Assembly: GCA_025459175.1 (NCBI GenBank)
Contig: JALORC010000053.1
Location: 1 to 49,839, forward strand
Direction of reading: 5' to 3'
DNA from: Planctomycetota bacterium
GTDB taxonomy: Bacteria; Planctomycetota; UBA1135; UBA2386
DNA: 49,839 nucleotides
Shown here one piece after another: positions 17,283 to 26,030 of the stretch (positions within the stretch are counted from its first letter, which is position 1; each line of letters opens with the position of its first letter). Made by a program: the position numbers and the translations under genes. The notes below the pieces were generated by a model that was given only the letters and a program-made list of their open reading frames with translations, was not told the origin of the DNA and did no database searches.

Positions 17283-18146
17283 ATGAGTCCCATCGGTCGC
17301 GTCTTCATTCTCCTCAATCTCGTGCTCGCTGGTGGTTTCGTCGCCGTGTCCGGCACGCACCTGCAACAGCAGCACAACTACAAGACCCAGCTCCAGCAGG
17401 AGCAGGAAGCCCGCGCCAAGGAAGTCGGCGAGAAGAACCGCCAGATCACGGAGCTGACCTCGGAGCGCAACAACTTCGAGAATGCGAAGACCGCCAACGA
17501 GCGGCTCAAGGAGCAGCTCGAGGTCCGTCTCGCGCAGCAGGAAGACGAGAACAAGCGCCTGACCCAGACGCTGGCCCAGTTCGAAGGGGACATCAAGACG
17601 CTGGTCGCCGCCAACTCGTCGACCTCGGCCGAGGTCAAGACGGCGTTCGAGCAGGCCAAGTCGGCCTACGCGATGGCGACCGCCGACCAGAAGGTCAAGG
17701 ACGAGGCCGTGCGTGCCAAGGACGCTGCCGAGACCGAGAACCGCGAGCTGAAGAACACCATCGCGACCAACCTGGAGACCATCCAGGCCAAGGAACTCGC
17801 GATCGCCGACCTGACCAAGGAGCGCAGTGAGCTGCGGCTGCTGGTCGCGGTCGCCGAGGCGAATGGCTTCAAGCCGTCGATGGCGGCGCCGAACCTGTCC
17901 GGCCTGGTCACCACGGCGAGCGGTCGCCTGTGCACGATCCAGATCACCGACAACCCGGGCAACGTCGACATCAACGAGCAGATCCAGCGCGGCAAGTGGG
18001 GCTTCGCGATCTACGACGGCGACATCTACAAGGGCGAGGCGATCGCGACCAAGTACGAGGCCAGCGCCAACGCCGTGCTCTGCAACATCTACCTGCAGAA
18101 GGGCGAGATCAAGGAAGGCGATCGCGCCTCGACCAAGACGCCCTGA
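17283..18146 (+). CDS. Membrane-anchored coiled-coil protein, function unknown
   Basis: A 287-residue protein with an N-terminal membrane anchor (about 6-24, RVFILLNLVLAGGFVAVSG), a long charged coiled coil (about 28-195, rich in E, K, Q and A) and a C-terminal globular domain (about 200-287) with glycine-spaced strands such as WGFAIYDGDIYKGEAIATKY. This architecture recalls MreC and other periplasmic coiled-coil scaffolds, but I do not recognise the family. AGGAG at 17265-17269 precedes ATG 17283 with long spacing. It forms a two-gene unit with the 56-residue membrane protein downstream, directly upstream of mreB, so a cell-envelope scaffold role is plausible but unproven. Confidence 0.8.
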   Translation: MSPIGRVFILLNLVLAGGFVAVSGTHLQQQHNYKTQLQQEQEARAKEVGEKNRQITELTSERNNFENAKTANERLKEQLEVRLAQQEDENKRLTQTLAQFEGDIKTLVAANSSTSAEVKTAFEQAKSAYAMATADQKVKDEAVRAKDAAETENRELKNTIATNLETIQAKELAIADLTKERSELRLLVAVAEANGFKPSMAAPNLSGLVTTASGRLCTIQITDNPGNVDINEQIQRGKWGFAIYDGDIYKGEAIATKYEASANAVLCNIYLQKGEIKEGDRASTKTP

Positions 18147-18188
18147 ACGTCTCCCGTTCTCAACCCTCAATCACCGGGAGCTACCAAC

Positions 18189-18359
18189 ATGGCCAAGAAG
18201 AGCAAACCAGCCGCCGCCGCCGTCGCTGCCGACAGCGACGTCGAAATCGTCAGCAAGCCGGGCATGGGCATCGATGAAGGCATCGTGTTCACGACCTTCC
18301 TGCTGCTCGCCATCGCCATCACGCTGGTCGTGATCGCGAACAAGACCTACACGGGCTGA
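18189..18359 (+). CDS. Small single-span membrane protein (56 aa)
   Basis: MAKKSKPAAAAVAADSDVEI begins a 56-residue protein whose charged N-terminal 30 residues are followed by one hydrophobic helix (about 32-50, with FLLLAIAITLVVIA) and a short tail NKTYTG. A perfect GGGAG Shine-Dalgarno (18176-18180) sits 8 bases before ATG 18189, and an intrinsic terminator follows 46 bases after the stop, so this is very probably a real gene despite its size. It is co-directional with the upstream coiled-coil gene (42-base gap). Family unknown. It may be a small subunit partnering that protein. Confidence 0.78.
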   Translation: MAKKSKPAAAAVAADSDVEIVSKPGMGIDEGIVFTTFLLLAIAITLVVIANKTYTG

Positions 18360-18405
18360 GCGAACAGTCCGGCAGATGCCGCCGGCGGACCGGCGGCCAC
18401 GATCG

Positions 18406-18451
18406 CGACCCGGCCCGGACAGGAAGCTGTCCGGGCCGGGTCGTTTTCGTT
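18406..18451 (+). terminator. Strong intrinsic terminator
   Basis: A perfect 17-bp GC-rich inverted repeat (18406-18422 and 18427-18443) closes a GAAG tetraloop and is followed by TTTTCGTT. It ends the two-gene unit before mreB and insulates the elongasome operon. Confidence 0.9.
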
Positions 18452-18592
18452 CGGGAACGCTGCATCCCACGAAGAATCCGTTGCGACCGGAGCCATCGTC
18501 GCTACCCTGCCAGCAACTGCCGTTTGGTCCACGGCGGGTTCGCTGGTCATGGTTGTCCTCGCACCAGAAGTCGAGGCGCCGAAGGGCATTGC

Positions 18593-19651
18593 ATGTTCAA
18601 ACCGATCGAGTGGCTGTTGCGCGGCTTCTCCGTCGATCTCGGGATCGATCTGGGCACCGCCAACACGCTGGTCTTCGTGCGCGATCGGGGGATCGTGCTC
18701 GACGAGCCGTCCGTGGTCGCCGTGCGCAAGGGCACCAGCGAGGTGCTGCTCGATGGCATGGCGGTCGGTGATGCCGCGCTCGAGTACCTCGGCCGCTGTC
18801 CGCCTGGCTTCCAGGCGGTGCGGCCGATGAAGAGCGGCGTGATCGCCGACTTCGAGGTCACCGAGAAGATGCTGCGCTACTTCATGACCAAGGCGCGCGG
18901 CGGCAAGCGATTGGTGCCACCGCGCCTCGTCATCGCCGTGCCGTGGGGCATCACCAAGGTCGAGCAGCGCGCCGTGATCGGCAGTGCCGAACGCGCCGGC
19001 GCGCGCCGCGTGTTCCTCGTCGACGAGCCGACCGCGGCGGCGATCGGCGCCGGCCTGCCGGTGCACGAGCCGCGCGGCTCGATGATCGTCGACATCGGCG
19101 GCGGCACCAGCGAGGTCGCGGTGATCTCGCTCGCCAACGTCGTGATGGCCGAGTGTCTGCGCGTCGCCGGTGACGACTTCAACGAGGCGATCGCGCTCTA
19201 CATCCGCGAGAAGTACAACCTGCTGATCGGCGAGATCACCGCCGAACGGCTGAAGATCGCCGCCGGCAGCTGCATGCCGCTCGAGGAGGAGATCCAGGTC
19301 GAGGTGCGCGGTCGCGACTCGCTGGTCAACCTGCCGCGCCGCGCCGTCATCACGTCGATGGACGTGCGCGAGGCGTTGCTCGAGCCGGTGCGCAAGGTCA
19401 TCGGCGCGATCAAGTCGGTGCTCGAGCGCACGCCGCCCGAGCTCGCTTCGGACCTCGTCGACACCGGCATCACGTTGTGCGGCGGCGGCTCGCTGCTGCG
19501 CGGCCTGCCGGAGCTGATCTCGCGCGAGACCGAGCTCGACGTGCGGGTCGCCGATCGCCCGCTCGAAGCGGTCGCCCGCGGCACCGGCATCTTCCTCGAG
19601 AACCTCGAGCTCTACTCGCAGTTCCTCGAGGGCGGCGAAGACCTCGGCTGA
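18593..19651 (+). CDS. mreB: Rod-shape actin homologue MreB
   Basis: A 352-residue bacterial actin that polymerises on the inner membrane and guides lateral wall synthesis. Actin-fold motifs are phosphate-1 GIDLGTANTLVFV (from residue 17), VFLVDEPTAAAIGAGLPV, phosphate-2 IVDIGGGTSEVAVISL, and the adenosine motif GITLCGGGSLLRGLPEL. Its N-terminus carries an amphipathic-like MFKPIEWLLRGF. ATG 18593 follows AAGGG at good spacing; in-frame codons further upstream give no conserved sequence. It heads the mreBCD-pbp2-rodA operon. Length is normal. Confidence 0.97.
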   Translation: MFKPIEWLLRGFSVDLGIDLGTANTLVFVRDRGIVLDEPSVVAVRKGTSEVLLDGMAVGDAALEYLGRCPPGFQAVRPMKSGVIADFEVTEKMLRYFMTKARGGKRLVPPRLVIAVPWGITKVEQRAVIGSAERAGARRVFLVDEPTAAAIGAGLPVHEPRGSMIVDIGGGTSEVAVISLANVVMAECLRVAGDDFNEAIALYIREKYNLLIGEITAERLKIAAGSCMPLEEEIQVEVRGRDSLVNLPRRAVITSMDVREALLEPVRKVIGAIKSVLERTPPELASDLVDTGITLCGGGSLLRGLPELISRETELDVRVADRPLEAVARGTGIFLENLELYSQFLEGGEDLG

Positions 19652-19787
19652 GAGGCCGAGGTGCGCCGCAGTCGCCCGCTCGCTCGCGGCGTGGCTCGGC
19701 GACGGAGCCGTGGGGTTCGGTGGCCGCGATCGAGCCGCGGCCGCGTAGCATGTTCGGCCGGCGCCGATCGAGCGCGGAGATCGTGTC

Positions 19788-21131
19788 GTGCGACAGAGAC
19801 CACCAGCGTTTCCCGTCGGGCTCTACGGCATGTTGCTGTGCGCCCTCTGTTGGCTGACCTTGCCCGCCGTGTTCGCGCCGGTCGAACGGTGGCTGGTCGG
19901 TGCGGCATGCCTGCCGCCGCGCCTGTGGGCGTCATGGTTCGCCGTGCCGGCGATGGCGTCGGCACCGGCGGAGCTGCGCACGCTCGGCGAACTCACCGAG
20001 GATCTGCACCGCCGCGTGCGCAGCGAGGACGAACGTGGCACGCACCCGCTGCAGGACCACCACGACGCGGTGCACTGCGCGGTGGTGGCCACGGCGCGGC
20101 GCGGCGGCGGCGGCCTGCCGTGCGAGCTGCGCCTCGACCACAGCCACGCCGAGGTCGCCGACTGCAGCCAGTGGGTGACCAAGGGCGAGTCGTTGGTCGG
20201 CATGCTGGTGCGCCCTGGCCAAGGTCCCGCGGTGCTCGACCAACCGCACGAGCCGGCGCGTGTGATGCTGTTGAACCATCCACAGGCTCGCCCGCTGTTC
20301 GCCAGCGTCGAGCTCGGTGACGGCCAAGTGCTTCGCACCGTCGTGCGCGGCGCCGCCACCGTCGATCCGGCGGCGCTGCGGGTCGACCTCTGGGACGACC
20401 CGTACCGCGGCGCGAGCCTGGATCGCGGCGGCCTCGCCGTTCGCACCGCGGGGTTGTCGGCGGACGATGCGCCGGCCGGGCTGTTGCTGGGGCAGACGCT
20501 GATCTGGGGCTATCCCGGGGTGGAGTCCGGTCCGTCGTTGACGCTCGGGGTCTACGTGGTGCCCGTGATCGAGCATCGCGCGCTGTCGCACGTGGTGCTG
20601 TGGCGACCGGAGGCGAGCGCCGCGGCCGCTGCCGCGCCGTCGGCCGTGCTCACGCTCGGGCGAACGGCCGCGGTCGTGCACGATCTGCCGGGGGCGCGCA
20701 ATGGGCGCCATCTGGTGGTGGCCGACGGGCCGGTGCCGGACCAGGCCGCGGTGGTGCAGGACGGACTGTTCCTCGGCACGGCGCGTGGGCTCGCGTTCGG
20801 CACCGGGCTCGTCACCTCGTTCGTCGCCTCGCGGCAGCGTTGGAGTCTGCTGCTGCTGCCCGACGATCCGCTGCTGCCACCGCGCGAACTCGACGCGCGC
20901 ATCGTCGCCACCGATCGCAACCTCGCCTGGCTGCGTTGCAGCGGTCGCCCCGGTGCGGAGCGGCTGTGCAGCGGCTACCTGTTCACCGGCAGCAACGGCC
21001 TGCACTGCCCGGCGGGTCTGTGGATCGGGCGCGCCGAGCCGCATCCGCACGATCCCGACCTGCTGCAGGTGTTGACGCCGATCGAGACCGGACCGCGGCC
21101 GTGCGAAGTGCTCGGCGGGACGTCGCCATGA
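19788..21131 (+). CDS. mreC: MreC-like cell-shape protein (divergent)
   Basis: A 447-residue protein placed exactly where mreC belongs, between mreB and mreD. It has an N-terminal membrane helix (about residues 10-30) and a beta-rich periplasmic region, but the coiled coil is very short and the paired beta-barrel motifs of MreC are hard to see. It is also longer than usual (MreC is about 280-370). The C-terminal 120 residues contain Cys pairs (LRCSGRPGAERLCSGYLF). The start is GTG 19788 with GGAG upstream; the stop overlaps mreD (ATGA). The identification rests mainly on synteny. A lineage-specific replacement is possible. Confidence 0.6.
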   Translation: MRQRPPAFPVGLYGMLLCALCWLTLPAVFAPVERWLVGAACLPPRLWASWFAVPAMASAPAELRTLGELTEDLHRRVRSEDERGTHPLQDHHDAVHCAVVATARRGGGGLPCELRLDHSHAEVADCSQWVTKGESLVGMLVRPGQGPAVLDQPHEPARVMLLNHPQARPLFASVELGDGQVLRTVVRGAATVDPAALRVDLWDDPYRGASLDRGGLAVRTAGLSADDAPAGLLLGQTLIWGYPGVESGPSLTLGVYVVPVIEHRALSHVVLWRPEASAAAAAAPSAVLTLGRTAAVVHDLPGARNGRHLVVADGPVPDQAAVVQDGLFLGTARGLAFGTGLVTSFVASRQRWSLLLLPDDPLLPPRELDARIVATDRNLAWLRCSGRPGAERLCSGYLFTGSNGLHCPAGLWIGRAEPHPHDPDLLQVLTPIETGPRPCEVLGGTSP

Positions 21132-21607
21132 AGCGCTGGTGCCTGTGGTTCCTGCTGGCGCCGCAGACCTTCCTGGTCGCCGGCCTGTGGCAGGACGCCG
21201 GGTTGCCGCCGCTCGACATGGCGGTGCTCGCCTGCCTGTACCTGTCGTTCTTCGCCGAGCGGCGGGCGCTGCCGTGGCTGCTGCTCGGGCTGGCGCTCGG
21301 TCGCTGCCTCGTCGACGAGGCGACGCTGCCGGTGCAGGTACTGGTGCTCGGCGTGCCGGTCGCGGTGTTGCTGCCGCTGCGCACGCTGTTCTTCGGCCAG
21401 CACTGGCTGTGGCAGGCGGTCGCCGCGGCGCTGTGTGCGATCGCGGTGCCGAAACTCGCCGGGCTGTGCGGCCGGTTGTTCGACCAGGCCTCGGCGACGG
21501 CGCGGCTGGAGGCCAGTGCGGTGCTGTGGGCGGCCCTGCTGTTGCCGCCGCTGTTGTTCGTCGTGCGCCGGCTGCCGCCGTTCCGCGCGTTCGAGGAGGC
21601 GGCATGA
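21128..21607 (+). CDS. mreD: MreD-like integral membrane protein
   Basis: A 159-residue protein with about five hydrophobic helices and little else, the usual size and character of MreD, the inner-membrane link of the elongasome. ATG 21128 overlaps the upstream stop and its own stop overlaps the PBP2 ATG, so the three are translationally coupled. Sequence conservation in this family is low, so the call depends on position and topology. Confidence 0.72.
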   Translation: MKRWCLWFLLAPQTFLVAGLWQDAGLPPLDMAVLACLYLSFFAERRALPWLLLGLALGRCLVDEATLPVQVLVLGVPVAVLLPLRTLFFGQHWLWQAVAAALCAIAVPKLAGLCGRLFDQASATARLEASAVLWAALLLPPLLFVVRRLPPFRAFEEAA

Positions 21608-23985
21608 ACAGCACCTCGTCGCGGATCGGCGCCCTCGGCAGCGTGTTCGGGATCGGCTTCCTGTGCGTGCTGGGCCACCTGTGGTTCGTCATGGTGCAGG
21701 ACCGCGAGGTGTGGGCGCGCCGCAGCCACGAGAACCGCTGGTCGTTCCGCGCCGTGCCGAGCCAGCGCGGCCAATTGCTCGATCGGCACGGTCGGGTGCT
21801 GGCCAGCGATGCGCCGACGATGCAGCTGGCGCTGCACTACCAGCGCTTCCGGTTGCGGCACCCGGTCGGCGCCGCGGTGCACGGGGCGATCGTCTGGGCC
21901 GGCCAGCAGCCCGGGCGCGCCGGCACCAGCTACGACTACGGCACCGGCGCCCTCGGTCCCGAGGCCGCGGTCCGCGATCTGCTGGCGATGCCGGCCGGGC
22001 TGCTGCGGCCGCGCGCGCTGCCGAAGCCGGTCACCGCCGAATTGCAGACGACGGTGACGACCGTGCTGGCGCAGTTGTCCGGGCTGAGCCGGGCCAAGGT
22101 GTTCGCGGCCGTGCGCGAGGCCGCGCGCAGCAATCCCGGGCAGCGGGTGGGTGACGTGCTCGAGCTGCCGCGCGCGTGGCTGCTGGACACGTTCGACCAG
22201 CGCGTGCGCGAACTGCGCGAGCTCGATGCGGAGCTGCGCGCGCAGCATCGGCAGCGGTTGGCTGCCGTCGGCATCGTCGACGAGGATCCGCCCGGGCTGC
22301 TGGGCACCCTCGAACGCATGCGGTTGGCGAGCCTCGCCGACGAGCACGTGACCTGGGAGGAGAACGGCGAGACGCGGCAGGGCAGCGCGCTCGAGACGGT
22401 GCGCACGACGTTCGCCGAGCACGTGCCGTTCCCGATCGCCGCGCGGCTGCGGATCGCCGCCGACCGCCACGCCGGCTTCGAGGTCGAACCGTCGGTGGCG
22501 CGCGAGACCGCGGTCGCCGAGGGTTCGGCGCTGCGGGCGCTGCTCGGCAACGTCGCGCTGCTGGACCGGGCGCTGCCCGACACCGGTTGGCTGTTGCGGC
22601 ACTTCGGCAGCGAGCTGCCGTCGGAGTGGCTCGACGACTTCGTGCCCGAGGGCATCGCCGACGGCGACGGTGGGCGGGCCTCGTGGCAGGACGATGCCTC
22701 CGACCGCTACCTGCGCGAGCTGCGGCGGCGCGAACGGCGCGGCACCAGCGGCCTCGAGGCGGCGTTCGACGAGCCGCTCAGCGGTCGCCTCGGTATGCGC
22801 TTCATCGAGACCGACAGCAAGCGGCGCGAGCATCGGCTGTGGGGCAACCTGCAGGTGGAGGCGGGCCGCGACGTGCGGGTCACGCTCGATCTGCAGTTGC
22901 AGCGCTTCGCCGAACAGGCGAGCGAACGCGCGTTCGCGACCTTCCGCCAGGGGCACGCCGAACCGGCGCTGCAGAAGAAGGTCGAGGCGGCGCTGGCGGT
23001 CATCGACGCCCGCACCGGCGACATCCTCGCCTACGGCGGGTCGCCGATCGTCAGTCCGAAGGCCGCCGACGTGCCCGGCGTGGTGTGGGTCGGCAACGGC
23101 GCGATCGGGTCGGTGGTGAAGCCGATGGTGCTGATCGAACAGCTGCAGGCCGAAGCACTCGGCCGGCCGCACCGGCCGCTGGCGTCGCTGCAGGGCTGCA
23201 ACAAGGTGTTCCACTACGGCGGCACCACGATCGAGTGCGGGCACGCGCACTGGGACGCGGGCCGCGATCCGGTGCAGGCGCTGGCGGCGTCGTGCAACCT
23301 GTTCTACTTCCAGGTCGGCGTCGGGCTCGGCGACGACGGGCTGGCCCGCGCGCTGCGGCGGTTCGGCCTGATGGCGCCGGCGGCGGACGGCGGCGGTGAC
23401 TTCGGCGACCGCTGGCAGCCGAGCGTGCGCGGCCTCGCGGTGGCCGCCCCGACCGTCGATGCCCCGCGCACCGATGCGGCGGGGCGGGCGCGGCCCGGCG
23501 AACTGCTGCCGCGGCGCGCGATCGGCTACGGCATCCAGAGTTCGCCGCTGCACCTCGCCCGCGCCTACGCGGTGTTCGCGACCGGGGCCCTGCCGCGGTT
23601 GCGCATGCTGGCCGGGGAGCCGGTCGCGGCGGTGCCGTTCGCCGACGTCACCGCCGAGATCGAGGTCGTGCGCGAAGGGCTGCGCGACTGCGTCACGCGC
23701 GGCACCGCCGACGGGCTGCCGCTGCTGCAGGAACTCGCCGTGCTCGGCAAGACCGGCACCGCCGAGGTCTCCGAACGCGGGGACAACAACGCCTGGTTCG
23801 CGGGCTTCCTGCCGGGGCCGTCGAGCGACGGCGTGCAGCTGTGCTTCTGCGCGGTGGTCTACTTCGTCGCCGACCGCGTGCACGGCGGTGATGCCGCCGG
23901 CCAGGTGGTCGTCGACTTCCTCGAACTGGTGCGAGCGGACCCGGAACTGGCGCGCCGCTATCTGCCGGCGGGGGACGGGCGATGA
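21604..23985 (+). CDS. mrdA: Penicillin-binding protein 2 (elongasome transpeptidase)
   Basis: A 793-residue class B PBP that cross-links peptidoglycan during elongation with RodA. One N-terminal membrane helix (about 11-31) leads to the start of the pedestal (RGQLLDRHGRVLASDAP). The transpeptidase domain has the three active-site motifs: S503-V-V-K506, S563-C-N565 and K716-T-G718. It is much longer than typical PBP2 (about 600-650), with the extra sequence in the pedestal region between about residues 90 and 400, rich in Arg, Glu and Leu. Overlaps with mreD and rodA (ATGA on both sides) indicate tight coupling. Confidence 0.93.
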   Translation: MNSTSSRIGALGSVFGIGFLCVLGHLWFVMVQDREVWARRSHENRWSFRAVPSQRGQLLDRHGRVLASDAPTMQLALHYQRFRLRHPVGAAVHGAIVWAGQQPGRAGTSYDYGTGALGPEAAVRDLLAMPAGLLRPRALPKPVTAELQTTVTTVLAQLSGLSRAKVFAAVREAARSNPGQRVGDVLELPRAWLLDTFDQRVRELRELDAELRAQHRQRLAAVGIVDEDPPGLLGTLERMRLASLADEHVTWEENGETRQGSALETVRTTFAEHVPFPIAARLRIAADRHAGFEVEPSVARETAVAEGSALRALLGNVALLDRALPDTGWLLRHFGSELPSEWLDDFVPEGIADGDGGRASWQDDASDRYLRELRRRERRGTSGLEAAFDEPLSGRLGMRFIETDSKRREHRLWGNLQVEAGRDVRVTLDLQLQRFAEQASERAFATFRQGHAEPALQKKVEAALAVIDARTGDILAYGGSPIVSPKAADVPGVVWVGNGAIGSVVKPMVLIEQLQAEALGRPHRPLASLQGCNKVFHYGGTTIECGHAHWDAGRDPVQALAASCNLFYFQVGVGLGDDGLARALRRFGLMAPAADGGGDFGDRWQPSVRGLAVAAPTVDAPRTDAAGRARPGELLPRRAIGYGIQSSPLHLARAYAVFATGALPRLRMLAGEPVAAVPFADVTAEIEVVREGLRDCVTRGTADGLPLLQELAVLGKTGTAEVSERGDNNAWFAGFLPGPSSDGVQLCFCAVVYFVADRVHGGDAAGQVVVDFLELVRADPELARRYLPAGDGR

Positions 23986-25160
23986 GCGACTGGACCGTGC
24001 GCGGGGCCGGGCGGCGGCTCGAGGTGCTGCAGCGCCTCGACGGCTGGCTGCTGCTCGGCGTGGCCGCGCTGTGCCTCAGCGGGCTCCTGTTCATCGGCTC
24101 GGCCACCAGCGACGACGCGCTGTTCCACGCGCAGCAGGGGCGGCAGGCGCTGTTCGTCGTCTGTGGGCTCGGCATCGGCTTCTTCCTGCTGCTGCCGCAC
24201 TACGTGCACATGCTGCGCGGTGCCTGGCTGTTCTATGCGGTGGTGGTGCTGGCGCTGCTGGGGCTGCCGTTCTTCGCCCCCGAGATCAACGGCGCGCGGC
24301 GCTGGTACATGCTGCCCGGGTTCATGATCCAGCCGAGCGAGTTCGCGAAGCTGGCGGTGGTGCTGGCGCTGGCGGCGCGGCTGCGGTTCCCGAGCCGGGC
24401 CAGCACCCGCGACGGCTTGCTGGTGCCGATGCTGGTGGCGGCGGTGCCCGCGCTGCTGGTGCTGCGTCAGCCGGATCTCGGCAGCTCGATGGTGTTCGGG
24501 CCGGTGCTGCTGGCGATGTGCTTCTGCGCCGGGGCGCCGCTGCGCAGCATCGTGCTGGTGGTGCTCGGCGGCGCGGTGCTGGTGGCGTTGGCGTGGTTCG
24601 AGCTGCTGCACGACTACCAGCGCGAGCGCATCTCGGTGTGGTGGCAGCACTGGAGCTGGCACGAGGGCAACCTCGATGATCCGACGGTGCGCGACGTGCT
24701 GCGTGGACCCGGGTTCCAGCCGTGGCAGGCGCTGATCGCGATGGGCTCCGGCGGGCTCGGTGGCTTCGGCATCGGCGCCGGCCCGCAGAACCGGTACGAC
24801 TTCCTGCCGTACCGCAGCGAGGACTACCTGTTCGCGGTGGTCGGTGAGGAGACCGGGTGGTTCGGCTGCCTGTTGGTGCTCGGGGTCGTGGCGGCGGTCG
24901 TGTTCGGGCTGCTCGCGATCGCGATGCGCACCCGCGAACGCTTCGGGCGGCTGGTCTGCGTCGGCGTCGCCACCTGGATCGGCTTCCAGTCGCTGCTGCA
25001 CGTCGCCGTGTGCGGCTGGCTGGTGCCGGCGACCGGGGTGCCGATGCCGTTGCTCAGCTACGGCGGCAGCTCGACGCTGGCGATGCTGCTGGCGCTGGCG
25101 ATCTGCCTGAACGTCGGCGCCCGACGCGAGCCGATCCTGGCCGGCGACGGCTTCCGTTGA
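23982..25160 (+). CDS. rodA: SEDS glycosyltransferase RodA
   Basis: A 392-residue polytopic SEDS protein (about ten hydrophobic helices) that polymerises lipid II glycan strands in the elongasome. Signature blocks are RRWYMLPGFMIQPSEFAK, RQPDLGSS (162-169), the catalytic-type Asp D281 in YRSEDYLFAVVGEE, and LLSYGGSS near the C-end. ATG 23982 overlaps the PBP2 stop. It is the last gene of the mre operon; only 27 bases separate its stop from the end of the convergent minus-strand operon, and no terminator hairpin is evident between them. Confidence 0.95.
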   Translation: MSDWTVRGAGRRLEVLQRLDGWLLLGVAALCLSGLLFIGSATSDDALFHAQQGRQALFVVCGLGIGFFLLLPHYVHMLRGAWLFYAVVVLALLGLPFFAPEINGARRWYMLPGFMIQPSEFAKLAVVLALAARLRFPSRASTRDGLLVPMLVAAVPALLVLRQPDLGSSMVFGPVLLAMCFCAGAPLRSIVLVVLGGAVLVALAWFELLHDYQRERISVWWQHWSWHEGNLDDPTVRDVLRGPGFQPWQALIAMGSGGLGGFGIGAGPQNRYDFLPYRSEDYLFAVVGEETGWFGCLLVLGVVAAVVFGLLAIAMRTRERFGRLVCVGVATWIGFQSLLHVAVCGWLVPATGVPMPLLSYGGSSTLAMLLALAICLNVGARREPILAGDGFR

Positions 25161-25187
25161 GCGCTTCGGCGGTCGGTGGGGCGGCGG

Positions 25188-26018
25188 TCAGCGCCCGCCA
25201 CTGCCGGGCTGGGGGCTGCCGGGCTGGGTTGTGCCGGGCTGGTTGTTGCCGCCCTGGCCACCGCTGCTGCCGGTGCCGCCGTCGCGCCCGGTCTGCTTCT
25301 GCTTGAGGTAGGCCTCCCAATACTTCCGGTACTTCTCCGGCACCTTGGGCGCCGAACCGCGGTTCTTCAGGAAGTTCGTGTACGGCTGCAGCTCGCCCCA
25401 AGTGCCCTCGCCCTGGCCCGGGTTGCCGGGGCCGTCGGGGGTCTGCTCGGGGCGGTTGCCGCGGGTGTTCTCGCCGCCGGTGGGTTGCTCCTGTCCGCCC
25501 TGGGGCTGGCCGTCGGGCCGCGGCTGTTGCTGCTGCTGTTGCCCACCCGGCTGCTCGCCGCCCGGCTTCGGTTGCTGGTCCTGCCCGCCCTCCTTAGGCT
25601 GCTGCACGAAGTCCGGCGTCTGGTTCTCGCGGCGGTTGCCCTGGCCCTGCGGCTGCTGGCCCGACTGCGATTGCTGTTGTTGCTGCTGCTGTTGCTGGCC
25701 GCTGGACTGCTCGCCTTCCTGGCCGGACTGCGAGCTGCTCTGGTTCTTCATCTGCTGCAGCTTCTCGATCAGCTTGTCGAGGCCTTCTTCGGCCGCCTCG
25801 CTGCGCTCGCGCGCCTGCTGCAGCAACTCCTTCGGCTTGCTGCGTTCCTGGCCCTTCTTGCCGGACTCGAGCAGCAGGCGGTCGATCTCCTGCAGCTGTT
25901 CGTCGACGCGGCGCGCGATCTCCTGGATCTCGCGGGTCGGGTCGCCGCCCTGGGCCGGGGCCACCGCGGCCACCAGCGCCGCGAGCAGTGAGAGTCGGAT
26001 GGTTCGGATCGGTTGCAT
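25188..26018 (-). CDS. Secreted Gln/Gly/Pro-rich low-complexity protein
   Basis: A 276-residue protein, last of the moxR-led operon. A signal peptide (about 1-23, ending PAQG) precedes a helical segment with heptad-like charges (about 26-92). A long low-complexity region follows (about 93-205) made of Q, G, P, S and E, including a run of nine glutamines. A short folded-looking stretch (WGELQPYTNFLKNRGSAPKV onward, then YRKYWEAYLKQ) precedes a Gly/Gln tail. The function is unknown; the helix plus disordered linker suggests a periplasmic scaffold or surface protein. It starts 12 bases after the stop of the 958-residue coiled-coil gene. Confidence 0.82.
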   Translation of the reverse strand: MQPIRTIRLSLLAALVAAVAPAQGGDPTREIQEIARRVDEQLQEIDRLLLESGKKGQERSKPKELLQQARERSEAAEEGLDKLIEKLQQMKNQSSSQSGQEGEQSSGQQQQQQQQQSQSGQQPQGQGNRRENQTPDFVQQPKEGGQDQQPKPGGEQPGGQQQQQQPRPDGQPQGGQEQPTGGENTRGNRPEQTPDGPGNPGQGEGTWGELQPYTNFLKNRGSAPKVPEKYRKYWEAYLKQKQTGRDGGTGSSGGQGGNNQPGTTQPGSPQPGSGGR

Positions 26019-26030
26019 GTTCGGCTCCTG

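Noticed and set aside
20983..23883. A 966-codon minus-strand frame opposite mreC-mreD-PBP2
   Set aside because: It crosses three coding sequences that have clear motifs and ATGA couplings on the plus strand. The translated sequence is low-complexity with no recognisable family.
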